Below, piece by piece: positions 1 through 6,602 of a stretch of 6,844 nucleotides of DNA. The translations under genes and the position numbers were made by a program. The first letter of the stretch is position 1, and each line of letters begins with the position of its first letter. The DNA is from Candidatus Aminicenantota bacterium (GTDB taxonomy: Bacteria > Acidobacteriota > Aminicenantia > UBA2199). Location of the stretch: positions 1 through 6,844 of the forward strand of contig JAOZTV010000171.1 of NCBI GenBank assembly GCA_029939015.1, given 5' to 3'. The notes below the pieces were generated by a model. That model did no database searches. It saw only the letters and a program-made list of their open reading frames with translations, and was not told where the DNA came from.

Positions 1-1652
1 CCATCAGGATAGATTATCTCAAAGCCCCCAACCTCAAAATATCCTCTTGAAAAATCAGCTCTTCCCTTATACTGCTTTACAGTACCAAAATTGGCTAAGA
101 ATACCTTTGGTTTTTCTCCGGTCTTTTTTGTAAATTCTGAGACAGTTTTTCTCATTTCTTCAAACGGTTCAGCAATTCTTGATAAATTAAGTTTTTTTAC
201 TTTTAAATAATCTGTCTTACCTTCCTGTTTTATTTTATTAATTGTATTAGGAACTTCATCTTCTGTATTGACAAACATATTTGTACCAACAATTACAGAT
301 TTTCGTTTATAAATATCTTTTTTTCTTAAAGATACAGTCTCTTCAATTTTATCCTGAATATAACCGGATTTTAATGATTCTAACATTCCACCATTTTTTT
401 CAATATTTTGAAATTCTTTCCATACTTTTTTTATTATTTTATCTGTTAGAGATTCAATATAATAAGAACCGCCAGAAGGATCTATTAATCTTTTTAAATT
501 TGACTCTTCTTTTAAAATAATTTGCGTGTTTCTTGCTATTCTTTTGGATAATTCACTTTGGTTTCCTAATACATCATCATAAGTCGTTGTTGTTATTGTA
601 TCTGCCCCACCAAGAATTGCAGAAAATGCCTCAGTTGTTGTACGCAGGGTGTTTACGAAGGGGTCTAATTTTGTTTGATAATATTTAGAAGTTTTTGCAT
701 GGATAAATGTTTTTTGAGATTCTTTATCCCCACCAAACTCTTTAACGACTTTTTGCCATAAAACTCGTAAAGCTCGTAATTTTGAAATTTCCATAAAGAA
801 GTTTGTTCCAATTCCAATTTTAAAAGAAATATGCTTTGCCACTTCATCTATTTTAAACCCTCTTGTAATCATTTCAGATATATATTCAACACCTGTTGCC
901 AATGATATAGCCAATTCAGTAACAGAGTCCGCACCTGTATTATGAAAGAATTGTCCATTTACAGTAATAATTCTTAAATCAGGTAATTCTTTATTTGATA
1001 TTTTCAGCGAGTTTTCAATATGTTTATAATTATTATCTAAAGAGTCTGAAAGCTCTCCAAATCGAGCAAGACAGGCTATAAAGTCTCCCTCAATTACGCC
1101 TTTAACTCTCTTTAGGTCAAAATTATTTGCTTTTGCATGTTCTAATAAAAAACCTAATGTCTTGCTTAATGAAGCTCTAGTCTTAATATGTATTGGTGTC
1201 TTATTAATATCAATTCCACTTAAAATTTCTGAAAATATTTTTTGGTTTTTAATTCCAAACAGTTCAAGGTCTAAGAAAATAGCAGTTTGTCCACGATCTA
1301 TTGCATTTTTTAATTCAATATTAAGCTCAGCAAAAGAGTCAGATGTGATTTCCTGACAAATATCCCAGGATTTATTAAGATATCCATCAACCCTGGTTCC
1401 CCTTAAATAATTACCTTCTCCAGGTTTTGAACCTGAAATAGAAAGCTTCTCAATATTCTTTTTCAAATATATCGGTTCAAGGTCAATTCCCTCATAAGTT
1501 TTTGAAATAAGTTTTTTTTCAAAAGACTGTCCTTTTAATAGTTTTTCCGCAGAACTTTTCCATTCTTCATAATTTGGTACTGGAAATTCTTGTGATAAAT
1601 CAAATTCTTTACTTAATCTAACTCTATTGTCCTCATTTTCTTGTGTTGACAT
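1..1652 (-). CDS. mutA: Methylmalonyl-CoA mutase small (beta) subunit, C-terminus cut by window edge
   Basis: The first 550 residues are visible and open to the left edge. The small subunit pairs with the adenosylcobalamin-binding large subunit MutB, which interconverts (R)-methylmalonyl-CoA and succinyl-CoA in the cytoplasm. Seen: an N-terminal arm with FPVPNYEEWK at 23-32 and LLKGQSFEKKL at 38-48; a barrel region with RGTRVDGYLNKSWDI at 84-98, VNGQFFHNTGA at 231-241 and KLRALRVLW at 291-299; DPFVNTLRTTTEAFSAILGG at 330-349; and DPSGGSYYIE at 391-400. All are hallmarks of the mutase family. At 538-543, FEVGGF matches the FFEAGG stretch that opens the C-terminal cobalamin-domain-like part. 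Small subunits are about 600-650 residues, so some 60-100 should lie outside. The N-terminal arm favours the small subunit over the catalytic one. The start at 1652 follows an AGGAG site. mutB would be expected just beyond the left edge (inference). Confidence 0.93.
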   Translation of the reverse strand, partial: MSTQENEDNRVRLSKEFDLSQEFPVPNYEEWKSSAEKLLKGQSFEKKLISKTYEGIDLEPIYLKKNIEKLSISGSKPGEGNYLRGTRVDGYLNKSWDICQEITSDSFAELNIELKNAIDRGQTAIFLDLELFGIKNQKIFSEILSGIDINKTPIHIKTRASLSKTLGFLLEHAKANNFDLKRVKGVIEGDFIACLARFGELSDSLDNNYKHIENSLKISNKELPDLRIITVNGQFFHNTGADSVTELAISLATGVEYISEMITRGFKIDEVAKHISFKIGIGTNFFMEISKLRALRVLWQKVVKEFGGDKESQKTFIHAKTSKYYQTKLDPFVNTLRTTTEAFSAILGGADTITTTTYDDVLGNQSELSKRIARNTQIILKEESNLKRLIDPSGGSYYIESLTDKIIKKVWKEFQNIEKNGGMLESLKSGYIQDKIEETVSLRKKDIYKRKSVIVGTNMFVNTEDEVPNTINKIKQEGKTDYLKVKKLNLSRIAEPFEEMRKTVSEFTKKTGEKPKVFLANFGTVKQYKGRADFSRGYFEVGGFEIIYPD

Positions 1653-1659
1653 ATCTTAA

Positions 1660-1664
1660 CTCCT
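1660..1664 (-). promoter_or_regulatory. Ribosome-binding site of mutA
   Basis: AGGAG on the minus strand lies 7 bases before the ATG at 1652. It is the clearest Shine-Dalgarno match in the window and fixes the mutA start. No competing in-frame start lies upstream of it before the end of argS. Confidence 0.8.
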
Positions 1665-1694
1665 ATAAAATATTATCGTTATAAAATAAATAAT

Positions 1695-1723
1695 ATTATA
1701 CTAGAAGTGATATCTTTTAACAA
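1695..1723 (-). promoter_or_regulatory. Sigma70-type promoter for mutA
   Basis: On the minus strand, TTGTTA (1723 to 1718) is followed by a 17-base spacer and a perfect TATAAT (1700 to 1695). Transcription would start near 1688, giving a leader of about 36 bases that contains the AGGAG site. The -35 box begins only about 6 bases after the argS stop codon. This suggests that mutA, and probably mutB after it, is transcribed separately from argS. Assigned by inspection only. Confidence 0.65.
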
Positions 1724-1729
1724 CTCTAA

Positions 1730-3649
1730 CTACATCCTCTCTGGTACTGGAATTCCCAATATTGAAAATAACTTTTCAAGACGGTTTTTTGTAAGTAGTA
1801 ATAAAGAAATACGCAAATTCTTAATTTCCTTGTTTTTTTCTGAGACTATTGGGTATTTATGATAATAATTATTAAATTTTTGACAAATAGAGTATGTATA
1901 GTTTGAAATGAGTGATATTTCATCACTTTTTATTGCAAAATCTATCTGGTGTTCTAATAGTGAAAGGTTAAGCAAATTATTATAGTAATCAGACAATTCG
2001 TCTTTTTCTAATAAGTCAATATTTAAGTTATCACCTATATTAAGATTGTCATCACCAATTTTATTGAGAATTGAATTAATTCTGACTAATGTATATTGTA
2101 AATATGGACCTGTATCCCCTTCAAAGGCGAGTACTTCATCAAAGTCGAATACTATTAATGATTTTGAATTATATTTAATCATAAAATATCTTAAAGCACC
2201 AATGGCAATTTTTTCAGCTATTGAATTTATTTGTTCTTTTTTAAGGTCAGTATTTCTTTTTTCAACTTCAATAAGAGCCTTATTTTTCATTCTGTCAATC
2301 AGGTCATCAGCTTTAATTGCAATTCCTTTTCTACCTGAAACCTCAACAAAACTTTTTTCTTTTTGTTCTTCTGAAATATCAAAGCCCATTTCTTTGGCAC
2401 AATTTTGAGTTAAAGCAACCATTTCGTACGAAAAATGACTAAAATTTCTTGAATTTGTGTTGTTTGAAAGAGTATTTAAAATTTGTAAAATTATATTTTG
2501 AAGATAAGATTGTCTTGTATCTATAACATTATAGACCATATCTGCCTTACCAAAATTATTCATTAATTTATCGTCAGTATCTGTTTTTTTATCCTCAGAT
2601 ATATATATTGTTTTTTCATCTTCATATTTGTAAAAAGCTGTATAAAAAAAATCTTTTGTGAAATGTCCAATTTTCCATAGTGTGTAGGCGATATCTTTGC
2701 CGATATAGGTAATTGTTCCGTTTGACCTGATAATAATTTTTTCAATATTTTCTTTCTTATATTTAATTACCCAGCAATTTTCTTTTTTTGGGTCATCCGA
2801 AAGGTACATAATGCCGGTTTTTTTTAATATTTCTGAAGCTTCCTTAAAAAAGTCCAATGTAATAATATCACTTTCTTTAATAAGAAGGTCATATCTTATT
2901 CCAAGTTTATTCATTACATTTATGTGGTCTGTAGTAACAGCCTTTGATATAAAATCTCCCATCTCATATTCAGGGTTTTTCTTGTCTTCAATTCTTTGAT
3001 GAAGAGTTTTTTTTTGTTCAAGTAAAATTCCATCATCATCTGATAATTTATGTACCTCTGTATAGAGTTTCCAAAGGTATGATGAAAGATTATCAATTTT
3101 TTTTATTTCATCCAGAGTTTTATTTTGATGTTTAAGAACACCCCAGACTACATCGGCTAACTGAATTCCTGTATCATCGATATAATTTTGTATTTCAACT
3201 TCATTACCTGTATATTCTAATGCCTTTACCAGAGTATCACCAAGGCAGGAATTTCTTAAATGTCCAATATGGGCTGATTTGTTAGGATTTATACTTGTAT
3301 GTTCTACAATAATTTTTCTCCCAGTTTTTTCTATTGCCCTGTCTTTATTAGAAAAAATATCCTTTAGAAAATAATTTTTATTAAAATAAAAATTTATAAA
3401 ACCACCATTGGCAAGTTTAATATCATCTACAAAACTGAATTTATCCTTTATTAGTTCAATTATTTCTTTTCCAATTAAAAATGGCTTCTGTTTATGTTTT
3501 TTAGCCAAAATAAATGGGATTGTTGTTGACAAATCACCAAAATCTCTTTTTGGTGGAATTGAAAACTCAATTTCATCTTTTTGTATATCAAATTTCTCAT
3601 TTATGGCAGTTATTATGCTCTCTTTCATTGTTTCCTGAATATATTTCAT
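1730..3649 (-). CDS. argS: Arginyl-tRNA synthetase
   Basis: This 639-residue cytoplasmic class I synthetase charges tRNA-Arg with arginine using ATP. Seen in order: an N-terminal tRNA-recognition domain (about 1-90) with RDFGDLSTTIPFILAK at 35-50; the Rossmann-fold catalytic core, with the HIGH signature intact at 127-130 inside NPNKSAHIGHLRNS; QNYIDDTGIQLADVV at 154-168; YIGKDIAYTLWKIG at 315-328; and a DALR-type anticodon-binding domain from about 510, with GDTGPYLQYTLVRINSIL at 511-528. The end, LGIPVPERM, is typical of the family. The second ATP signature is not a canonical KMSKS; VSGRKG at 437-442 stands in its place, as in one known ArgS subgroup (from memory). The start at 3649 has GGAG 8 bases upstream. 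An alternative ATG at codon 8 has a weaker AGGAA close by. It lies 71 bases after the phosphatase gene, so read-through from that gene is possible. Confidence 0.97.
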   Translation of the reverse strand: MKYIQETMKESIITAINEKFDIQKDEIEFSIPPKRDFGDLSTTIPFILAKKHKQKPFLIGKEIIELIKDKFSFVDDIKLANGGFINFYFNKNYFLKDIFSNKDRAIEKTGRKIIVEHTSINPNKSAHIGHLRNSCLGDTLVKALEYTGNEVEIQNYIDDTGIQLADVVWGVLKHQNKTLDEIKKIDNLSSYLWKLYTEVHKLSDDDGILLEQKKTLHQRIEDKKNPEYEMGDFISKAVTTDHINVMNKLGIRYDLLIKESDIITLDFFKEASEILKKTGIMYLSDDPKKENCWVIKYKKENIEKIIIRSNGTITYIGKDIAYTLWKIGHFTKDFFYTAFYKYEDEKTIYISEDKKTDTDDKLMNNFGKADMVYNVIDTRQSYLQNIILQILNTLSNNTNSRNFSHFSYEMVALTQNCAKEMGFDISEEQKEKSFVEVSGRKGIAIKADDLIDRMKNKALIEVEKRNTDLKKEQINSIAEKIAIGALRYFMIKYNSKSLIVFDFDEVLAFEGDTGPYLQYTLVRINSILNKIGDDNLNIGDNLNIDLLEKDELSDYYNNLLNLSLLEHQIDFAIKSDEISLISNYTYSICQKFNNYYHKYPIVSEKNKEIKNLRISLLLLTKNRLEKLFSILGIPVPERM

Positions 3650-3656
3650 TATTTGT

Positions 3657-3661
3657 TCTCC
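3657..3661 (-). promoter_or_regulatory. Ribosome-binding site of argS
   Basis: GGAGA on the minus strand (the GGAG core ends 8 bases before the ATG at 3649) supports that start over the internal ATG seven codons later. Confidence 0.65.
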
Positions 3662-3665
3662 ATAT

Positions 3666-3686
3666 TATTTCTTAATTTAAGAAATA
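3666..3686. repeat. 21-base near-perfect dyad upstream of argS
   Basis: Arms TATTTCTTAA (3666-3675) and TTAAGAAATA (3677-3686) are exact reverse complements around a single central base. The dyad ends 4 bases before the argS ribosome-binding site. No T-run follows on either strand and the arms are AT-only except for one C/G pair each, so it is a poor intrinsic terminator. A protein-binding operator or a weak leader hairpin fits better. The symmetry is seen directly; the role is inferred. Confidence 0.5.
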
Positions 3687-3695
3687 TTTACTCTT

Positions 3696-3723
3696 TAGCC
3701 TAATGCTTATAGCTTAATGTTTA
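3696..3723. repeat. Tandem pair of 14-base repeats
   Basis: TAGCCTAATGCTTA (3696-3709) is followed immediately by TAGCTTAATGTTTA (3710-3723), with 12 of 14 positions identical. The second copy includes the stop codon of the phosphatase gene, so the pair spans the gene end and the start of the argS leader. The two differences are both C/T. A local duplication is the simplest explanation. Confidence 0.6.
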
Positions 3724-3735
3724 AAGCTTTTCCAA
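3706..3735 (-). promoter_or_regulatory. Weak candidate promoter for argS
   Basis: TTGGAA (3735 to 3730), an 18-base spacer and TATAAG (3711 to 3706) overlap the last codons of the phosphatase gene. A start near 3699 would give a leader of about 50 bases containing the 21-base dyad. The match is mediocre for such AT-rich sequence and could be chance. If it is not real, argS depends on the promoter in front of the phosphatase. Confidence 0.25.
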
Positions 3736-4371
3736 ATGTTTTGTTACATTCCAGCTCTCAAGCAAAACAAAACTATCGTTGATAATATCGTCTGATTTTG
3801 CTATTCTATCTTTATAAACTTGAAAAATTGAATATGCACAATTATTTAATTTGAATTTTCTTGACATATCAGCTTCAATATTTAATAAGTTCCCAAGTAT
3901 TCCTCTATTTACGGCTAAATGTCCAAAAATAAGAATATTATTAAAATTTGAATTTAAAACAGTTTTAATACCATCTCTGACTCTATTCTGTACATCAAAA
4001 TAACTTTCTCCGCCTGGTATTCTTATTTTCGCATCAATAAGCCACTTCAAATATACATCTTTATGCTTAATATGTACATCGGAAAATTTACCGCCTTCCC
4101 AATCACCAATATTAATCTCTTTAAAACAATCTATTTCAATATAATCAAGTCCATGCTCCTTATTGGCTATCTCAGCAGTCTGAAATGCCCTTAATAAAGG
4201 AGAATGATAAATAATATCAAATTTCTCATCTTTTAGTTCTTTACGTAATAATTCAGCCTCAGCAATACCATTTTTACTCAAAGGTAAATCAAGTTGCCCC
4301 TGCATTAAGTCCCTATCGTTATAATCTGTAGCACCATGTCTAACAAGAGTAATTGTTTTTTCAATTTTCAT
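3721..4371 (-). CDS. Histidine phosphatase family protein (phosphoglycerate mutase superfamily)
   Basis: A 216-residue cytoplasmic enzyme of the branch that carries out phosphate transfer or hydrolysis through a phosphohistidine. Seen: LVRHGATDYN at 9-18, with the RHG triad at 11-13 (H12 the predicted phospho-acceptor); the phosphate-pocket arginine R61 in SPLLRAFQTA; the acidic residue E85 before IGDWEG at 88-93; and the second catalytic histidine H151 in FGHLAVNRGIL. All core residues are present and the length is normal. The family covers cofactor-dependent phosphoglycerate mutases, alpha-ribazole phosphatases (CobC) and general sugar phosphatases. Sequence alone does not decide the substrate, so I give no symbol. 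A CobC role would suit a cobalamin-dependent mutase nearby, but that is only a guess. The start cannot be later, because the catalytic RHG is at residue 11. No Shine-Dalgarno precedes it; a strong promoter abuts the start. Confidence 0.93.
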   Translation of the reverse strand: MKIEKTITLVRHGATDYNDRDLMQGQLDLPLSKNGIAEAELLRKELKDEKFDIIYHSPLLRAFQTAEIANKEHGLDYIEIDCFKEINIGDWEGGKFSDVHIKHKDVYLKWLIDAKIRIPGGESYFDVQNRVRDGIKTVLNSNFNNILIFGHLAVNRGILGNLLNIEADMSRKFKLNNCAYSIFQVYKDRIAKSDDIINDSFVLLESWNVTKHLEKL

Positions 4372-4377
4372 AAAAAA

Positions 4378-4406
4378 ATTATAGTATATACTTATATATC
4401 CGTCAA
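4378..4406 (-). promoter_or_regulatory. Near-consensus promoter abutting the phosphatase start codon
   Basis: On the minus strand, TTGACG (4406 to 4401) is followed by exactly 17 bases and a perfect TATAAT (4383 to 4378). Only six T residues separate the -10 box from the ATG at 4371, so the expected +1 base is the A of the start codon. No Shine-Dalgarno could fit in the transcript. This is the best promoter match in the window. It lies in the 42-base gap after the AI-2E gene and implies a transcription unit starting with the phosphatase, possibly running into argS. Confidence 0.75.
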
Positions 4407-4413
4407 GAAAAGA

Positions 4414-5784
4414 CTATAGATACTTAGATATTTTTTTGCTGAAACTGTAATTTTCTCCAATAATTTTTATTAAAGCCATTAATGGGGCAGACAGAAACAT
4501 TCCAGGAATTCCCCAGATAATCCCCCAAAGCATTAATCCCCACATAACAGTTATTGGTTTAAGCTCCATCTTTTTTCCAAAAAGTACAGGTTCGAGGTAA
4601 TTGCCAACAAAATTTTCAATAACTGTAAGTATAATTGCAATAATCATAACTTTTATTGGAGAAAAAACAAGAAGAGCAAAAAGAACCGGAAATGCTGTTG
4701 CAAATATTGAACCAATTGCCGGTATAAAATTGAATATAAAGGCAAGAAATGCCCAGAAAAGAGCAAAATCTAGTCCAAAAGCAGTTAAAATTAAATAGAA
4801 TGAAATACTTGTAAGTATTGAAACAATAAATTTTACAGATACATAGGATGTCAATTTTGCATCAATTTCATCCATTTCAGAGTTATTTTGCCCGGACTTA
4901 GCAAAGACAAAATATGCAGATAAAATTATAATAAGCAAAAAATACCCAAAAACCGAAAAGGCATTCATCAGACCTGAAAAAAAAGGTTTAATAAGGTTTA
5001 AAAGCGGTAGCTCACCCATCTTCTTTAATGCATCCTCAGACCCTTTAATTCCAATATCTGTAACCTTAGATACTGTTGATATTGTTTTGTCTAATAAAAG
5101 AGTAAATTTTTCCTTATACTTTGGAAGATCGTTTATTGTATTGGTTGTTGCAATTATTCCGGCAATAAGTATAAAAATAATTATTGCATAGACAAGAATA
5201 AAGGATAGAAAACTTGATAAACCTTTTATTTTATTTTTAAAAACAAAATTTGAAATTATTTCACCGCCTTTAATAATTACTCTTGAAAGAAAAAACGCAA
5301 GAAAGAGAGGAATGAAAAGTGTTTTAGTAAAAAAAAGCGTAATACCTATGCAAAAAACGCCAATTATCCCAATAAAAGTTTCAGTTATTCCAAAAACAGA
5401 CTCAATAACCGCATCTGCTGAAATTGGTTCAATTTTAAGATCTTTTGCAATATTGATAATAGCTGTATAATCTGAATCAGATATTTTTTTTTCAGAAGAA
5501 AGATTTTTTGATTTTGCAATACCTGCAAGACTATACAAAAAACTTTTTTTATCAGAATAAGATAATAATTTTTTCTCTTCAGCCTCTAATAATAATTCAG
5601 AATATCTCTCCGTGTTAAATTCTTTTTCTATCAAAACTCTATATTTTTCATACCATATTACCCAATTTTCATTATCATAAGTTTCTTTTATAAAAGACTT
5701 TACCTTAACAATCTCTTTTAGTTCATATTTTTTATCAGCACCGGTAAACTTAGCAAGCATATATATATATAATTCTTCTCTCAT
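4414..5784 (-). CDS. AI-2E family transporter with TerB-like N-terminal extension
   Basis: A 456-residue inner-membrane protein. Residues about 132-456 form the AI-2E (PerM/TqsA/YdiK-type) domain: hydrophobic segments near 132-150, 153-171, 190-214, 276-297, 312-335, 337-375, 378-393 and 411-440, with a soluble stretch at about 215-265. Signatures are FNFIPAIGS at 351-359, GNYLEPVLFGKKMELKPIT at 394-412 and WGIPGMFLSAPLMALIK at 424-440. Members export AI-2 or exchange sodium for protons; many have no known substrate. Residues 1-130 are hydrophilic and predicted helical, lack a signal peptide, and are not part of the usual family length of about 340-380. LAKFTGADKKYELKEI at 10-25 resembles the TerB pattern ADGxxxxxE (D17, E24), and 82-118 looks like a weaker second copy. 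TerB-like is an inference. The start at 5784 has AAGGA 7 bases upstream, inside the end of the Fic gene, with a 3-base gap. Confidence 0.9.
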   Translation of the reverse strand: MREELYIYMLAKFTGADKKYELKEIVKVKSFIKETYDNENWVIWYEKYRVLIEKEFNTERYSELLLEAEEKKLLSYSDKKSFLYSLAGIAKSKNLSSEKKISDSDYTAIINIAKDLKIEPISADAVIESVFGITETFIGIIGVFCIGITLFFTKTLFIPLFLAFFLSRVIIKGGEIISNFVFKNKIKGLSSFLSFILVYAIIIFILIAGIIATTNTINDLPKYKEKFTLLLDKTISTVSKVTDIGIKGSEDALKKMGELPLLNLIKPFFSGLMNAFSVFGYFLLIIILSAYFVFAKSGQNNSEMDEIDAKLTSYVSVKFIVSILTSISFYLILTAFGLDFALFWAFLAFIFNFIPAIGSIFATAFPVLFALLVFSPIKVMIIAIILTVIENFVGNYLEPVLFGKKMELKPITVMWGLMLWGIIWGIPGMFLSAPLMALIKIIGENYSFSKKISKYL

Positions 5785-5796
5785 TTTTTATTCCTT
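5785..5796 (-). promoter_or_regulatory. Ribosome-binding site of AI-2E gene inside the fic 3' end
   Basis: The end of the fic gene reads ATGAAGGAATAA and is followed by AAA and then the ATG at 5784. The AAGGA inside the last two sense codons sits 7 bases before that ATG. Ribosomes finishing the Fic protein stop almost on the next start, so the two proteins are probably made in a linked ratio. Confidence 0.6.
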
Positions 5797-6594
5797 CATT
5801 GTTTTAATTTGAGTGGATAGACCATTTTTAGTCATATTTAAAAAGTTAATACTTTTTGAGTAATCTAAGTCAATATATTCAATTCCAATTTTTTTGATAT
5901 TATTATAATAGTCAGAAAGATTTGTATAGTAATTTTTTTCTAAGCCGATAGATACTGCTCTCTCGCCTAATTTTTCTAAAAGAAACCATTTTTCAATTAA
6001 TCTTGCAGTTCTTCCGTTCCCATCTTGAAAAGGATGTATTTTCACAAAGACAAGATGTATAAACGAAGCAAAGTACAAAGTTTCAGCTGGATTTAATTGT
6101 ATCTGCCGCAATATTTTTATATCTGAAAAAAGTTTATCTAATTCTTGTTTAACTAATATTGGTTCTGTAGCAACATACTCTATCCTGTCATCATTATTTA
6201 ATACAAACATTGGATTATTTCTTATAATTCCTCTTTGGTTTTTTGGTAATAAATTTTTACTTAAAATTGAATGAGACTCTAATACATTTTCAAAGGTCAA
6301 TTCGTTGTTTAAGGCAAATTCGTATGCCTTGAGTAAATCATCTGATTTTTTTGTATAATCAGGTTTATATTTTATATTCATAAATTTATGTTTATAAAAA
6401 CTGTCAAAATCTATTTCCTCTCCTTCAATTTTAGATGAATAAACCGAAGATATAGAATTATAAAACTGAAAAAAATCAACAGGAAGTTTCTCTTTACTAA
6501 TTATATCTAAAATTTGGTCAATATTATATTTAATAGATTCTACATAATTACTCAAAAGCTCAGTTTTTATGATATCCAATTTAATATTTTTCAT
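5788..6594 (-). CDS. Fic-domain protein (probable self-inhibited AMP-transferase type)
   Basis: A 268-residue soluble protein. Fic enzymes usually move AMP from ATP to a hydroxyl side chain of a target protein; some use other nucleotides or reverse the reaction. Seen: the catalytic motif HPFQDGNGRTAR at 187-198 fits HPFx(D/E)GNGRxxR with every key residue, including H187. SSKIEG at 53-58 fits the inhibitory-helix motif (S/T)xxxE(G/N), where E57 would block productive ATP binding by contacting the second motif arginine. Its place before the Fic core makes this a class II type. The flap region is near 120-145 (GIIRNNPMFVLNN, then YVATEP). The C-terminal 60 residues show no winged-helix DNA-binding domain that I recognise. 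No toxin-antitoxin partner gene flanks it, as expected when the inhibitor is built in. No Shine-Dalgarno precedes the ATG. It is followed after 3 bases by the AI-2E gene, with likely translational coupling. Target unknown. Confidence 0.94.
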   Translation of the reverse strand: MKNIKLDIIKTELLSNYVESIKYNIDQILDIISKEKLPVDFFQFYNSISSVYSSKIEGEEIDFDSFYKHKFMNIKYKPDYTKKSDDLLKAYEFALNNELTFENVLESHSILSKNLLPKNQRGIIRNNPMFVLNNDDRIEYVATEPILVKQELDKLFSDIKILRQIQLNPAETLYFASFIHLVFVKIHPFQDGNGRTARLIEKWFLLEKLGERAVSIGLEKNYYTNLSDYYNNIKKIGIEYIDLDYSKSINFLNMTKNGLSTQIKTMKE

Positions 6595-6602
6595 TGAAAT
6601 TC

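Noticed and set aside
665..847. 60-codon minus-strand frame inside mutA
   Set aside because: It is an out-of-frame overlap with the mutA reading frame, which is intact and family-like through this stretch.
2046..2408. Plus-strand open frame of 120 codons inside argS, and similar plus-strand frames across the window
   Set aside because: They lie antisense to genes with clear family motifs, have no ribosome-binding site and show low-complexity composition typical of the reverse of AT-rich coding sequence.
3007..3015. Nine-base homopolymer in argS, and a similar nine-base run at 5484-5492 in the AI-2E gene, as possible slippage or phase-variation sites
   Set aside because: Lysine codons in very AT-rich DNA give such runs by chance, both reading frames are intact, and switching off argS would be lethal.
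3666..3686. The dyad as a rho-independent terminator after the phosphatase gene
   Set aside because: The stem is almost all A/T and no T-run follows on either strand.
3721..4371. Naming the phosphatase cobC because a B12-dependent mutase gene is nearby
   Set aside because: No other cobalamin synthesis gene is present and the motifs seen are shared by the whole histidine phosphatase superfamily.
1730..5784. Absence of TGA stop codons (only TAA and TAG seen) as a sign of a reassigned TGA codon
   Set aside because: Only five gene ends are visible, tryptophans are encoded by TGG in the frames I translated, and no in-frame TGA occurs within the genes.
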